Of a stretch of 64,000 nucleotides of DNA, positions 7,396 to 15,395 are shown one piece after another. The notes under the pieces were generated by a model. It saw only the letters and a program-made list of their open reading frames with translations, did not search any database and had not been told where the DNA came from. The DNA is from Rathayibacter sp. VKM Ac-2759 (GTDB lineage: Bacteria; Actinomycetota; Actinomycetes; Actinomycetales; Microbacteriaceae). The stretch lies in the NCBI RefSeq assembly GCF_009834225.1, contig NZ_CP047176.1, forward strand, positions 310,001-374,000. The letters run 5' to 3'. Each line of letters opens with the position of its first letter. The first letter of the stretch is position 1. Made by a program: the position numbers and the translations under genes.

Positions 7396-8157
7396 ATGCG
7401 CGACTGGCCGATCGCCGAGGTCGCCCGCCTGGCGGGGACGACCAGCAGGACCCTCCGCCACTACGGCGCCGAGGGGCTGCTCGAGCCGAGCCGCGTGGCG
7501 GCGAACGGCTACCGCTACTACGACGCGGAGGCGCTCGTGCGGCTGCAGCGCATCCTCCTGCTGCGAGACCTCGGGCTCGGGCTGCCGGCGATCGCCGGGA
7601 TCCTCCGCCGCGAGACCGACGCGGCAGAGGCGCTCGAGCGGCATCTCGACCGCCTCGAGGAGGAGTGCGAGCTGCTGCAGCGGCGGATCGCCGCGGTGCG
7701 CAGGACGATCACGACGATGAGAGGAGGGGAGGAGCTCATGGCGGACGAGATGTTCGACGGCTTCGACCACACGCAGTACCAGGACGAGGTCACCGAGCGC
7801 TGGGGGTCGGCCGCGTACGCGGACGGCGACCGCTGGTGGCGCTCGATGAGCGCGGCCGAGAAGGAGGAGTGGCGGCGCGCGCAGACGCAGCTGGCCGACG
7901 ACTGGCGGGCCGCCGCCGAGGCGGGCGCGGACCCCGCCGGCCCCGAGGCGCAGGCGCTCGCCGAGCGGCACCGTCGCTGGCTGGGCACGATCCCGGGGAC
8001 GCCGCGGGACGCCTCCGGAGTGCCGAGCGGCGAGTACCTGCTCGGGCTCGGCGAGATGTACGCCGCCGACGAGCGCTTCGCGGCCCACTACGGAGGAGTC
8101 GCCGGCGCGGCCTTCGTGCGCGACGCCCTGAGGGTGCTCGTCGAGGGCAGGGGCTGA
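7396..8157 (+). CDS. MerR family regulator with TipAS antibiotic-recognition domain
   Basis: A 253-residue TipAL-like activator. The MerR winged helix is at residues 3-70 (IAEVARLAGTTSRTLRHYGAEGLL). A coiled-coil dimerisation helix follows (about 75-110), and then a TipAS domain with FDHTQYQDEVTERWG and the W-rich helix GDRWWRSMS. In Streptomyces this domain binds thiopeptides. ATG 7396 has a GGGGAGG ribosome site 5 nt upstream. The promoter has the expected dyad in a 19-bp spacer. A nearby target operon is not obvious, so it may act mainly on itself or on distant genes. Confidence 0.9.
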   Translation: MRDWPIAEVARLAGTTSRTLRHYGAEGLLEPSRVAANGYRYYDAEALVRLQRILLLRDLGLGLPAIAGILRRETDAAEALERHLDRLEEECELLQRRIAAVRRTITTMRGGEELMADEMFDGFDHTQYQDEVTERWGSAAYADGDRWWRSMSAAEKEEWRRAQTQLADDWRAAAEAGADPAGPEAQALAERHRRWLGTIPGTPRDASGVPSGEYLLGLGEMYAADERFAAHYGGVAGAAFVRDALRVLVEGRG

Positions 8158-8176
8158 CCGGCGGCGCGGCCTCTGC

Positions 8177-8182
8177 TAGACC
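8177..8182 (+). promoter_or_regulatory. -10 box of a leaderless transcript (TAGACC)
   Basis: TAGACC ends exactly 6 nt before ATG 8189 and there is no ribosome site. This spacing places the transcription start on the start codon. Confidence 0.6.
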
Positions 8183-8188
8183 GGGCGG

Positions 8189-9175
8189 ATGGACGAGATC
8201 GAGGCACTGCAGGAGATCGCCGGGCTGCTCGAGCAGGAGCGCGCCTCGAAGTACCGCGCCAAGGCGTTCCGGAAGGCGATCGCGGTGCTCGAGGCGATGC
8301 CCGGCACCCAGCGCGAGGACCTCGCGGCGGTGCGGCGCGCGGCGGGCATCGGCGACACCACCTTCGCGGTGATCAGCCAGGCGCGGGAGGGGCGGGTGCC
8401 CGACTACCTCGCGGAGCTGCGCGGCACCGCCTCGCTGCCGGTCAGCGCCCTGCGGAGCCGGCTGCGCGGCGATCTGCACAGCCACAGCGAGTGGTCGGAC
8501 GGCGCGACTCCGGTCGCCGCCATGGTGGACGCGGCCCGGGCTCTCGGTCACGAGTACCTGGCGCTGACCGACCACTCGCCGCGGCTGCGCGTCGCCCACG
8601 GGCTGAGCGCGGAGCGGCTCGAGGAGCAGCTGGAGCACCTGGCGACCCTCGAGACGGGCACGCTGCGGCTGCTCAGCGGGATCGAGGTCGACGTGCTCGA
8701 CGACGGCGCGCTCGACCAGACAGACGAGCTGCTCGACCGCCTCGACGTCGTGGTCGCGAGCGCCCACTCCGCTCTGCGGATGCCGAGCCGCGAGATGACG
8801 GCGCGGCTCGTCGCGGCCGCCTCGGATCCGCGGACCGATGTGCTCGGGCACGTCACGGGCCGCCTCGTCGGCGGCGAGCGGGGCACGCGCCCGCCGTCGA
8901 CGTTCGACGCGCGCGCCGTGTTCCGGGCCTGCGCCGATCACTCCACCGCGGTCGAGATCAACGCGCGACCCGAGCGCGAGGATCCGCCGGACGAGCTGAT
9001 CGCCCTCGCGATCGAGGCGGGCTGCCTCTTCTCGATCGACAGCGACGCCCACGCCCCGGGCCAGCTGGGGCTCCTCGACTACGGCGCCGAGCGCGCCGAG
9101 CGCCTCGGCGTGCCCGAGGAGCGGATCGTGACGACCTGGCCGCTCGAGCGGCTGCTGGAGTGGACGCGCGGCTGA
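8189..9175 (+). CDS. PHP domain protein with N-terminal helix-hairpin-helix region (PolX-like, polymerase-less)
   Basis: A 328-residue protein. Residues 1-80 resemble the 8-kDa helix-hairpin-helix domain of family X DNA polymerases (YRAKAFRKAI, and AAGIGDTTFAVI). Residues 93-325 form a PHP metallo-phosphoesterase with H97 and H99 in DLHSHSEWSDG, D128-H129 in LTDHS, E166, H193, H221 and D286/H288 in DSDAH. The nucleotidyl-transferase palm between these two parts in bacterial PolX is missing, so a stand-alone 3'-end phosphatase or exonuclease acting on DNA is plausible (inference). It starts leaderless, 31 bp after the MerR gene. Confidence 0.82.
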   Translation: MDEIEALQEIAGLLEQERASKYRAKAFRKAIAVLEAMPGTQREDLAAVRRAAGIGDTTFAVISQAREGRVPDYLAELRGTASLPVSALRSRLRGDLHSHSEWSDGATPVAAMVDAARALGHEYLALTDHSPRLRVAHGLSAERLEEQLEHLATLETGTLRLLSGIEVDVLDDGALDQTDELLDRLDVVVASAHSALRMPSREMTARLVAAASDPRTDVLGHVTGRLVGGERGTRPPSTFDARAVFRACADHSTAVEINARPEREDPPDELIALAIEAGCLFSIDSDAHAPGQLGLLDYGAERAERLGVPEERIVTTWPLERLLEWTRG

Positions 9176-9204
9176 TCGCATCCCGGCGGCTTCCGCGGTA
9201 TCCC

Positions 9205-9303
9205 TTGACAGGACGGCCTAGCGGGTGTTCTGTTCGCGCGCAAGTGGTGAAATCCCAGGCGTTCGCTTGGCAGTCTCAGGGTGGCCGGATTCCGTCTCCG
9301 GCC
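9205..9303 (+). promoter_or_regulatory. Promoter and structured 5' leader of the glycosyltransferase operon
   Basis: TTGACA at 9205-9210 is a consensus -35, with a weak -10 about 17-18 nt later. The leader then has two hairpins: CCAGGC/GCTTGG closing a GUUC loop near 9255-9270, and GGCCGGA (9283-9289) with TCCGGCC (9297-9303). The second lies about 30 nt before the start codon. No known riboswitch consensus was recognised. Confidence 0.45.
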
Positions 9304-9335
9304 TGCTCCCCGTACCGACGAGATCCAGGTGAACC

Positions 9336-11471
9336 GTGGCCGTGCAGACCGTTCTCGATGCCGTGCGCAGCGCGCCGACCCTGCTCGAGGCGATCCGGGC
9401 CGCTGACGAGCTGACCATCGCCGCGGTGAGCGACGGCGGCGGACGCGCGGTCCGGCTGCTGACCCGCGCCGCCCTCGACCCCTCCGACCAGCTCACCGCC
9501 CTCGCCGCCGTGCACTCGCTCGCGCAGGTCTTCGACGAGGAGGCGGACCTCGCGCTCCTGGCGCTGCTCGCCGACGAGCGGGCGTTCATCCGCGAGCACG
9601 CCGCGTGGGCCTTCGGCGGCCGGCTGCCCCGCCCCGCGGCGATCGGGCCGCTGCTGGGGATGCTCCGCGAGGGGGGATTCGCGGGCATGCTCGCGCAGCG
9701 CACCCTGCTCCTCTGGGCGCCGTCGACACCTGACCTGCTCGCGCTCTCGCTCGAGGGCGCGCTGCTCGGCGAGCGCGAGTTCGACGTGCGCGCGCGCTAC
9801 GCCGAGACCCTCGGACTCGTGCCCGGAGCGATCGCCGAGCGCAGCCTCCTGCACCTCGCGGCCGACGACGGGGAGTGCTTCGAGGTGCGCATGGCCGCCG
9901 CGGACGCCCTGGGCGAGCGCCCGTCGGACGATGCGGCGCTGCTGCTCACTCGGCTCGCCGACGACGCGGGCCAGCTCGGCGCCGTCGCCCGCCTCGCGCT
10001 CGCCGACCGCACTCCCGCCACCGCGTCGGCCGCCGGGCCGACGGTCGCGCAGCTCTTCGTCCACGCCGACATCGACGGCACGCTCACCCGCGTCGGCGCC
10101 GGGGACAACGGCGGCATCGCGACCCTCCTCGTCCGCCTCGGCGACGCGCTGGCCGAGCAGGGCGTCGAGCGCGTGCTCACCCTCTCGCGCGGCACCCCGG
10201 TCGAGGCCGAGCGGGCCCTCGCCGAGCTCCCGCCGGTCTCGGGACACGGCTTCGCTCCGGTGCCCTTCGTCGGCCTGCCCGTGCCGATGCCGCAGGCGTG
10301 GCCGCGCCGCGTCGCCGCCGAGCGCGGCATCCGGCGCATCCTGCGCGCGGCCGGCCGGGTCGACGTGCTGCACCTGCGCATGGCCGACGTCGGCTCGCTG
10401 GCGGCCGCCGCGGTCGCCCGCGAGCTCGACATCCCGACGGTGTTCACCGTCGCTCCCGACCCGCACGCGCTCATCGCCGGGCTCGACGCCTCCGGAGCGC
10501 TCTCGCGCGCCGACTTCGGCGATCGCGACGCGGCCGAGCACTTCTGGTTCCGGGTCCGGCTGGTGCAGCGCCTCGCCGCCGACGCCGCGCACACCGTGCT
10601 CTTCCCCCGTGCGGACCTCGCCGAGACCATGCGCGAGCTGATCGGCATCGACATCACCGCTCATCCCGAGCGCCACTCGATCGTCCCGGAGGGGATCGAC
10701 GTGCGCCTCGTCGAGCGCGGCGAGGAGGCGGCGCGGCTCGCGGCAGCGGGCGGGACGGTCGCCGCCGACGTGAGCGACGATCTCGCCTCGCTCGACCAGC
10801 TGCTCGCCGAGCTGCCCGAGGAGCGGCGCGCCCTGCCGCTGCTGCTCAGCGTCGGCCGCCTGCACCGGGTCAAGGGCATGGCCGCCCTCGCCGAGGCGTG
10901 GGCCGGCGATCCCGCGCTGCGCGAGCGCGCCAACCTCGTGCTGGTGGGCGGCGACCTGGCCTCGCCGAGTCCCGACGAGCGCGAGCAGCTCGACCGCATC
11001 ACCGCCGTCTCGGCGAGCGGCCTCCTGCTGGCCGGTCACCGGCCGAACGGCACGGTCGCGCGCTGGCTCGGTGCCGTGCGGCACGGCCGCCCCGGCCTCG
11101 CGGCGGCGGGCGGCGCGTACGTCTGCGCGAGCGTCAAGGAGGAGTTCGGCATCGCCCTCCTGGAGGCGCTCGCCGCGGGCCTCGTGGTCGTCGCGCCGGC
11201 CGCCGGCGGGCCGGCCACCTACGTCGAGGACGGCGTCACCGGACTCCTGGTCGACACCTCCGACACCGGCGCCCTCGCCCGTGCGGCGGGCGACGCGCTC
11301 GACCTGGCCGGCGGACCGCTGGCCGGAGCCGCCGCGGAGCGCGGTCGCGCGATGGTCGCCGAGCGGTACACGATCCAGGCGATGGCTCGCGCGCTGACGG
11401 GTGTCTACGCGCAGGCGACCACCGAGCAGGAGCGCCCGTTCCACTCGGGTCTCGTGCTGGGGGCGTCGTGA
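9336..11471 (+). CDS. HEAT-repeat/GT4 glycosyltransferase fusion
   Basis: A 711-residue cytosolic protein. About residues 1-230 are alpha-helical HEAT/PBS-lyase-like repeats (helix pairs such as LTALAAVHSLAQVFDEEADL, IREHAAWAFGG and VRMAAADALGE). The rest is a GT-B glycosyltransferase of family 4: an N-terminal Rossmann half with VLHLRMADVGS, a linker SVGRLHRVKGM, and a C-terminal half with the E-x7-E motif in EEFGIALLEALAAG. A GTG start at 9336 follows a weak AGGTG. It overlaps the next glycosyltransferase by 4 nt (GTGA). The donor and acceptor are unknown. The HEAT part may bind a protein partner. Confidence 0.82.
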   Translation: MAVQTVLDAVRSAPTLLEAIRAADELTIAAVSDGGGRAVRLLTRAALDPSDQLTALAAVHSLAQVFDEEADLALLALLADERAFIREHAAWAFGGRLPRPAAIGPLLGMLREGGFAGMLAQRTLLLWAPSTPDLLALSLEGALLGEREFDVRARYAETLGLVPGAIAERSLLHLAADDGECFEVRMAAADALGERPSDDAALLLTRLADDAGQLGAVARLALADRTPATASAAGPTVAQLFVHADIDGTLTRVGAGDNGGIATLLVRLGDALAEQGVERVLTLSRGTPVEAERALAELPPVSGHGFAPVPFVGLPVPMPQAWPRRVAAERGIRRILRAAGRVDVLHLRMADVGSLAAAAVARELDIPTVFTVAPDPHALIAGLDASGALSRADFGDRDAAEHFWFRVRLVQRLAADAAHTVLFPRADLAETMRELIGIDITAHPERHSIVPEGIDVRLVERGEEAARLAAAGGTVAADVSDDLASLDQLLAELPEERRALPLLLSVGRLHRVKGMAALAEAWAGDPALRERANLVLVGGDLASPSPDEREQLDRITAVSASGLLLAGHRPNGTVARWLGAVRHGRPGLAAAGGAYVCASVKEEFGIALLEALAAGLVVVAPAAGGPATYVEDGVTGLLVDTSDTGALARAAGDALDLAGGPLAGAAAERGRAMVAERYTIQAMARALTGVYAQATTEQERPFHSGLVLGAS

Positions 11472-12796
11472 CGCTGCTGATCGTCAGCCCGGACTACGCC
11501 TCGCACCTGCTCCCACTCGCGACCCTCGGCACCGCCTGGCGCGACCGCGGAGAGCGCGTCGTGGTGGCGACGGGGGAGGCGACCCGCGCCATCGTCGACG
11601 GCTTCGGCTTCGAGCACATCCCCCTCCGCCTCGGCCGCGGCTCGAACGCGGGCACGATCCGGGCCGAGGAGCAGGCGCCCGACGAGGGGGACTCGCTCCG
11701 CGGCTTCTTCGACGCGACCCGCCGGGGCATGGTGCCGACGCTGGCCTACCAGGCCCGCGAGCGCCTCACCGATCTGCTCTGGGACCCGGCCGGCGTCTCC
11801 GCCCGCCTCCGCGAGATCCTCGACGAGGTGCGGCCCGACGAGATCGTCGTCGACCACCTCGCCTTCACCGCCCGGGTCGCCCTCCGCGCCCTCGGAGTGC
11901 CCTACGGCGACGTGGTGCTCGGCCACCCGAGCGCGCTGACGGTGCCGGGCGAGGTCTACGGCTTCCCGCCGTTCTGGCCCGACGCCTTCGCGCCCGCGCC
12001 CGAGGAGACGGCCGCGCTGCGGGAGCTCTGCGAGCGCGTCCGCGACTCGTTCACCGCCGAGTGGAACGCGGCGCTGTCCGCCCTCGATCCGGCCGCGCCG
12101 CCGAGCACCGACGCCTTCGCCGAGTCGGGCGACGTGCTGCTGCTCAACTACCCCGAGGAGCTGCACGACCCCGCCCGCACGGCGCAGCTGCCTCCGCACG
12201 CCTTCCTCGGCTCGGCCGTGCGTGCCGAGCCGGTCGACGACGAGGTCGAGGAGTGGCTCGGCGCCTCCGACGCCCCGCTCGTCTACGTGAGCTTCGGCAG
12301 CTTCCTCTCGGTGCGCGACGACGTGCTCGCGCGGGTGGTGGCGGCGCTGGCCGAGGTCGAGCTCGACGGCCGGCCGGTGCGGGTCGCGCTCGCCTCCGGG
12401 GCGACTCCGCTCTCGGCTCTCGGCGACGTCCCGGCCGGCTGGCTGGTCCGCGGGTTCCTCCCGCAGGTCACCCTGCTGAGCCGCGCCGCCCTCGCGATCA
12501 CCCACGGCGGCAACAACAGCGTGACGGAGTCGATGACCGCGGGCGTCCCGCTGGTGGTGCTGCCCTTCTCGACCGACCAGTTCGCCGGAGCCGCCGCGCT
12601 CGAGGACGCGGGCGTCGCCGAGGTGCTCGACCCCAATGCGGCGACGGTCGCGGAGCTCGCGGACGCGGCGCGGCGGATGCTCGCCCTCGACGGCGACGCC
12701 CGGGAGCGGCTCCGCGCCCTCTCGGCCGCCCTGCGCGAGGCTCCGGGCCCGGAGCGCGCCCACACGGCTCTGTCCGGGGCGACCGCCCGCCGCTAG
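11468..12796 (+). CDS. GT1 family glycosyltransferase (UGT/MGT-like)
   Basis: A 442-residue GT-B enzyme. It carries the family signature THGGNNSVTESM, then GVPLVVLPFSTDQ, which binds the nucleotide-sugar diphosphate, and LVYVSFGSF at the interdomain linker. The N-terminal half (VSPDYASHLLPLATLGTAWRDRGERVVVAT) is typical of macrolide and natural-product glycosyltransferases. The GTG start at 11468 overlaps the preceding gene's stop (GTGA), so the two glycosyltransferases are translated together and may act on the same acceptor. No substrate genes are nearby, so the product (glycolipid or small molecule) is open. Confidence 0.85.
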   Translation: MTLLIVSPDYASHLLPLATLGTAWRDRGERVVVATGEATRAIVDGFGFEHIPLRLGRGSNAGTIRAEEQAPDEGDSLRGFFDATRRGMVPTLAYQARERLTDLLWDPAGVSARLREILDEVRPDEIVVDHLAFTARVALRALGVPYGDVVLGHPSALTVPGEVYGFPPFWPDAFAPAPEETAALRELCERVRDSFTAEWNAALSALDPAAPPSTDAFAESGDVLLLNYPEELHDPARTAQLPPHAFLGSAVRAEPVDDEVEEWLGASDAPLVYVSFGSFLSVRDDVLARVVAALAEVELDGRPVRVALASGATPLSALGDVPAGWLVRGFLPQVTLLSRAALAITHGGNNSVTESMTAGVPLVVLPFSTDQFAGAAALEDAGVAEVLDPNAATVAELADAARRMLALDGDARERLRALSAALREAPGPERAHTALSGATARR

Positions 12797-12799
12797 CCT
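12794..12799 (+). promoter_or_regulatory. -10 box of a leaderless transcript inside a stop codon (TAGCCT)
   Basis: TAGCCT ends 6 nt before ATG 12806. Its first three bases are the stop codon of the upstream glycosyltransferase. It would give an internal leaderless start within the operon. Confidence 0.5.
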
Positions 12800-12805
12800 G
12801 GCGCG

Positions 12806-13594
12806 ATGGGACCCCTGCGCGCCGAGACCGACGTCGAGCGCGCCCGCTGGGTGCTTGACGCCCTCGGCCCGTTCGGGAGCATCGAGGGGATCGTGCCGCC
12901 CGTCTTCGAGGCGGCGGTGCGGATCCTGCACCCGGCGGACGCCGTGCGCTGGCGCGACGTGGCCGAGCGCGAGGGGACGGTGCTGCACCCGCTCGCGCAG
13001 TGGAACGACCTGGTCGCCGCCCACCCCGACGAGTACAGTCCGCCGCGGACGGGCGAGCTGCCGCTCGACGAGCTCGCCGCGATCGCGGGAGTGCTCGCGC
13101 GCTCCACCTCGACTCCCGACGACTGCCTCGCCGCCTTCTGGGAGGGCTTCGGCGTGCTGACGGGGAGCACGACCATCCTGCTCTCGCGCGCCGACGGCGG
13201 CGGGGAGGACCCCGCGTGGATGTCGGACACCCGCCCGACCGGCTGGGAGCACCCCGAGATCGCCGCGGCCGAGTACCTCTCCCTGCCCGGTCGCGACTGC
13301 CTGCTCTTCGCGCTCGACGTGCGCGCGCTGGCCGACACCGGCTGGGCCCGGGACTCCGGCTTCGCGGACGCCTCCGGGACGACCGTGCAGACTCCGATCG
13401 CGATGTGGCCCGAGGACCGCGCCTGGTACCTGGCGAGCGAGATCGACTTCGACTCGACGGTGGTCGGCGGCTCGCGCGAGCTGATCGACGCGCTCGTGGC
13501 GCTCGCCGCGGAGGGGACGATCGAGGCGCTCCCGCTGCCCGCCGAGGTCGACCTGACCAGCACCGGCGACCGCGTCAACGGGCGGTCACGATGA
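12806..13594 (+). CDS. Conserved hypothetical protein (262 aa)
   Basis: A soluble 262-residue protein with no signal peptide or membrane helix. Visible segments are PVFEAAVRILHPADAVRW, QWNDLVAAHPDEY, a GFGVLTG-like centre and SEIDFDSTVVGG near the C-terminus. It resembles actinobacterial proteins of unknown function that I cannot tie to a named domain. It begins 9 bp after the GT1 gene, with a -10 box 6 nt upstream of the ATG and no ribosome site. It overlaps the next small gene by 4 nt (ATGA). The arrangement suggests it works with that small protein. Confidence 0.7.
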   Translation: MGPLRAETDVERARWVLDALGPFGSIEGIVPPVFEAAVRILHPADAVRWRDVAEREGTVLHPLAQWNDLVAAHPDEYSPPRTGELPLDELAAIAGVLARSTSTPDDCLAAFWEGFGVLTGSTTILLSRADGGGEDPAWMSDTRPTGWEHPEIAAAEYLSLPGRDCLLFALDVRALADTGWARDSGFADASGTTVQTPIAMWPEDRAWYLASEIDFDSTVVGGSRELIDALVALAAEGTIEALPLPAEVDLTSTGDRVNGRSR

Positions 13595-13884
13595 GCGAGG
13601 ACGACGAGCGCTGGCTCGTGGTCGGCGGGCGCCGGTGGCGGCGGACCGACCCGAGCCTCCCCGAGGACGTCGTGGCGGCGCTGACCTCGCACCTCGGCCG
13701 CGGGCGCTCGGGTGTGCGGGCCGCGAAGGGCGATCCGGAGGCGGTGGCCGCCGCCCGCACGCGCGTCGGCCTCGCGAAGCACGGTCTCGGCGAGCGCGGC
13801 CCCGCGTGGTGGGACGAGCCCGAGGCGGAGCGCCTCGCCCGCGCCCGCCAGGCGCTGCACGACCTCGACGCGCTCGACGCCTAG
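13591..13884 (+). CDS. Small conserved actinobacterial protein (97 aa)
   Basis: A 97-residue, highly charged, soluble protein with W/R-rich start (ERWLVVGGRRWRRTDPSLPEDVV) and two helices, AKGDPEAVAAARTRVGLAKHGLG and ERLARARQALHDLDALD. This pattern occurs in a widespread actinobacterial family sometimes labelled biopolymer transporter Tol, although nothing in the sequence supports transport. Its ATG overlaps the stop of the preceding gene (ATGA). Function unknown. Confidence 0.7.
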   Translation: MSEDDERWLVVGGRRWRRTDPSLPEDVVAALTSHLGRGRSGVRAAKGDPEAVAAARTRVGLAKHGLGERGPAWWDEPEAERLARARQALHDLDALDA

Positions 13885-14016
13885 CTCGTCCCCGTCCACC
13901 AGAGGGCGCTCACGTCGGACCGACCATACGGATGTGGCACACTGCCGGGTGCCGTGTCGCGGGGCGTCCGACGGGCGTGACGGACGAGAGGAGTGCCGGA
14001 TGGCGGAGGAGCTGCG

Positions 14017-15381
14017 GTGACGGCGACGGCACTGCCGCTGCGGTCGCCCGACTGCGGCTCCGCGACGGTGATGACGCGTCGAGGCTGGTGGCTGCTCGTC
14101 CTCTCCGTCGTCCTCCCCGGGTCCGCCCAGGTGCTCGCCGGCTCTCGGCGTCTGGGTCGCGTCGGACTGGCCGCGACCTTCGCCCTCGGGGGCGCCGTCG
14201 TCCTCCTGACGATCCTGTTCCTCGTCCTCCCGGCTGCGCTCCTCACCGTCCTCACGTCGGACAGCGCCCTCCTCGCCCTGCAGGCCGTCCTCGTCGCCTA
14301 CGGACTGCTCTGGATCCTCCTGACCCTCGACACCCTGCGGCTCGTCCGCCTGATCCGCGTCCGGTCAGCGGCGAGGCGGGGGATCGCCGTCACCGCCGCT
14401 CTGGTGATCGCACTGTCGGCGGGCTCGACCGGGTACGCCGCCGACCTGGCAGGAGTGTCGAGGCAGCTGCTGTCCGACGTCTTCCGCGACCGCGCGGCGG
14501 CCGCTCCGGTCGACGGCCGCTACACGGTCCTGCTGCTCGGGGGCGACGCGGGCGAGGATCGCGACGGGCTCAGGCCCGACAGCATCTCGGTGCTGTCGAT
14601 CGATGCGCAGAGCGGCGAAGCGGTCGTCATCGGCCTGCCCCGCGACCTGCACAACATCCCGTTCCCCGAGGAGTCGCCCCTGGCCGAGCTGTACCCCGAC
14701 GGCTATCCCGCAGAGGACTGCAACGTCGACACGTGCCAGCTGAACTCGATCTACACCGAGGTGCAGCTGAAGGAGCCGGAGCTCTACCCGGACGCCGAGG
14801 CGGCGGGGAGCTCGCCGGGGATCGAGGGCATGCGCGACGCGGTGAGCGGGATCCTCGGCCTCCCCGTGCAGTACTTCGTGCTCATCGACATGCAGGGGTT
14901 CGCCGACCTGATCGACGCGCTCGGGGGAGTGGACATCACCTACACGGGCTCGGACGACCTCCCCTTCGGCGGCACCCTGGACGAGGACGGGCAGCTGCAG
15001 GGAGTGAACGCCTGGCTCACCCCGGGCGAGCACCACCTCGACGGCTCCAACGCCCTCGCCTACGCCCGCTCGCGGTACGGGAGCAGCAACGGCGACTACG
15101 ACCGGATGCAGCGTCAGCGCGAGGTGCAGGCGGCGATCGCCGAGCGACTCGATCCCGTCGACGTGCTCGCGCGGTTCCCGGCGATCGCCCGCGCCGCCTC
15201 CCGCGTCCTGACGACCGACGTGCCGCGGGGCGCGCTCGGCGACCTCCTCGCACTCGCACTCCGCGCGAGGTCCCACCCGCTCGGCACTCTCGAACTGGTG
15301 CCGCCACGGGTGATCCCGAGCGACCCGGACTACGACGCGATCCGGGCCGACGTCGCGGCGCTCCTGTCGGGCGGAGACTGA
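14017..15381 (+). CDS. LytR-CpsA-Psr (LCP) family cell-wall ligase
   Basis: A 454-residue membrane-anchored protein. Three hydrophobic helices lie within residues about 20-145, then an extracytoplasmic LCP domain begins at YTVLLLGGDAGEDRDGLRPDSISVLSID. Pyrophosphate- and Mg-binding residues of the family are visible in RPDS and in GLPRDLHNIPFP. The GSNALAYARSRYGSSNGDYDRMQRQREV block is the LCP signature. LCP enzymes transfer teichoic acid or capsule glycans from a lipid carrier to peptidoglycan. GTG 14017 is chosen for its GGAGGAG ribosome site. An in-frame GTG at 13993 lacks one. It is convergent with the ROK gene. Confidence 0.9.
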   Translation: MTATALPLRSPDCGSATVMTRRGWWLLVLSVVLPGSAQVLAGSRRLGRVGLAATFALGGAVVLLTILFLVLPAALLTVLTSDSALLALQAVLVAYGLLWILLTLDTLRLVRLIRVRSAARRGIAVTAALVIALSAGSTGYAADLAGVSRQLLSDVFRDRAAAAPVDGRYTVLLLGGDAGEDRDGLRPDSISVLSIDAQSGEAVVIGLPRDLHNIPFPEESPLAELYPDGYPAEDCNVDTCQLNSIYTEVQLKEPELYPDAEAAGSSPGIEGMRDAVSGILGLPVQYFVLIDMQGFADLIDALGGVDITYTGSDDLPFGGTLDEDGQLQGVNAWLTPGEHHLDGSNALAYARSRYGSSNGDYDRMQRQREVQAAIAERLDPVDVLARFPAIARAASRVLTTDVPRGALGDLLALALRARSHPLGTLELVPPRVIPSDPDYDAIRADVAALLSGGD

Positions 15382-15395
15382 GGCGCCAGGGGGTC

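Noticed and set aside
9205..9335. Known riboswitch in the glycosyltransferase leader
   Set aside because: The two hairpins do not match any riboswitch consensus that I can recall. They are kept only as structured leader.
13993..14016. Upstream GTG start of the LCP gene
   Set aside because: It has no ribosome site, whereas GTG 14017 has GGAGGAG 6 nt upstream.
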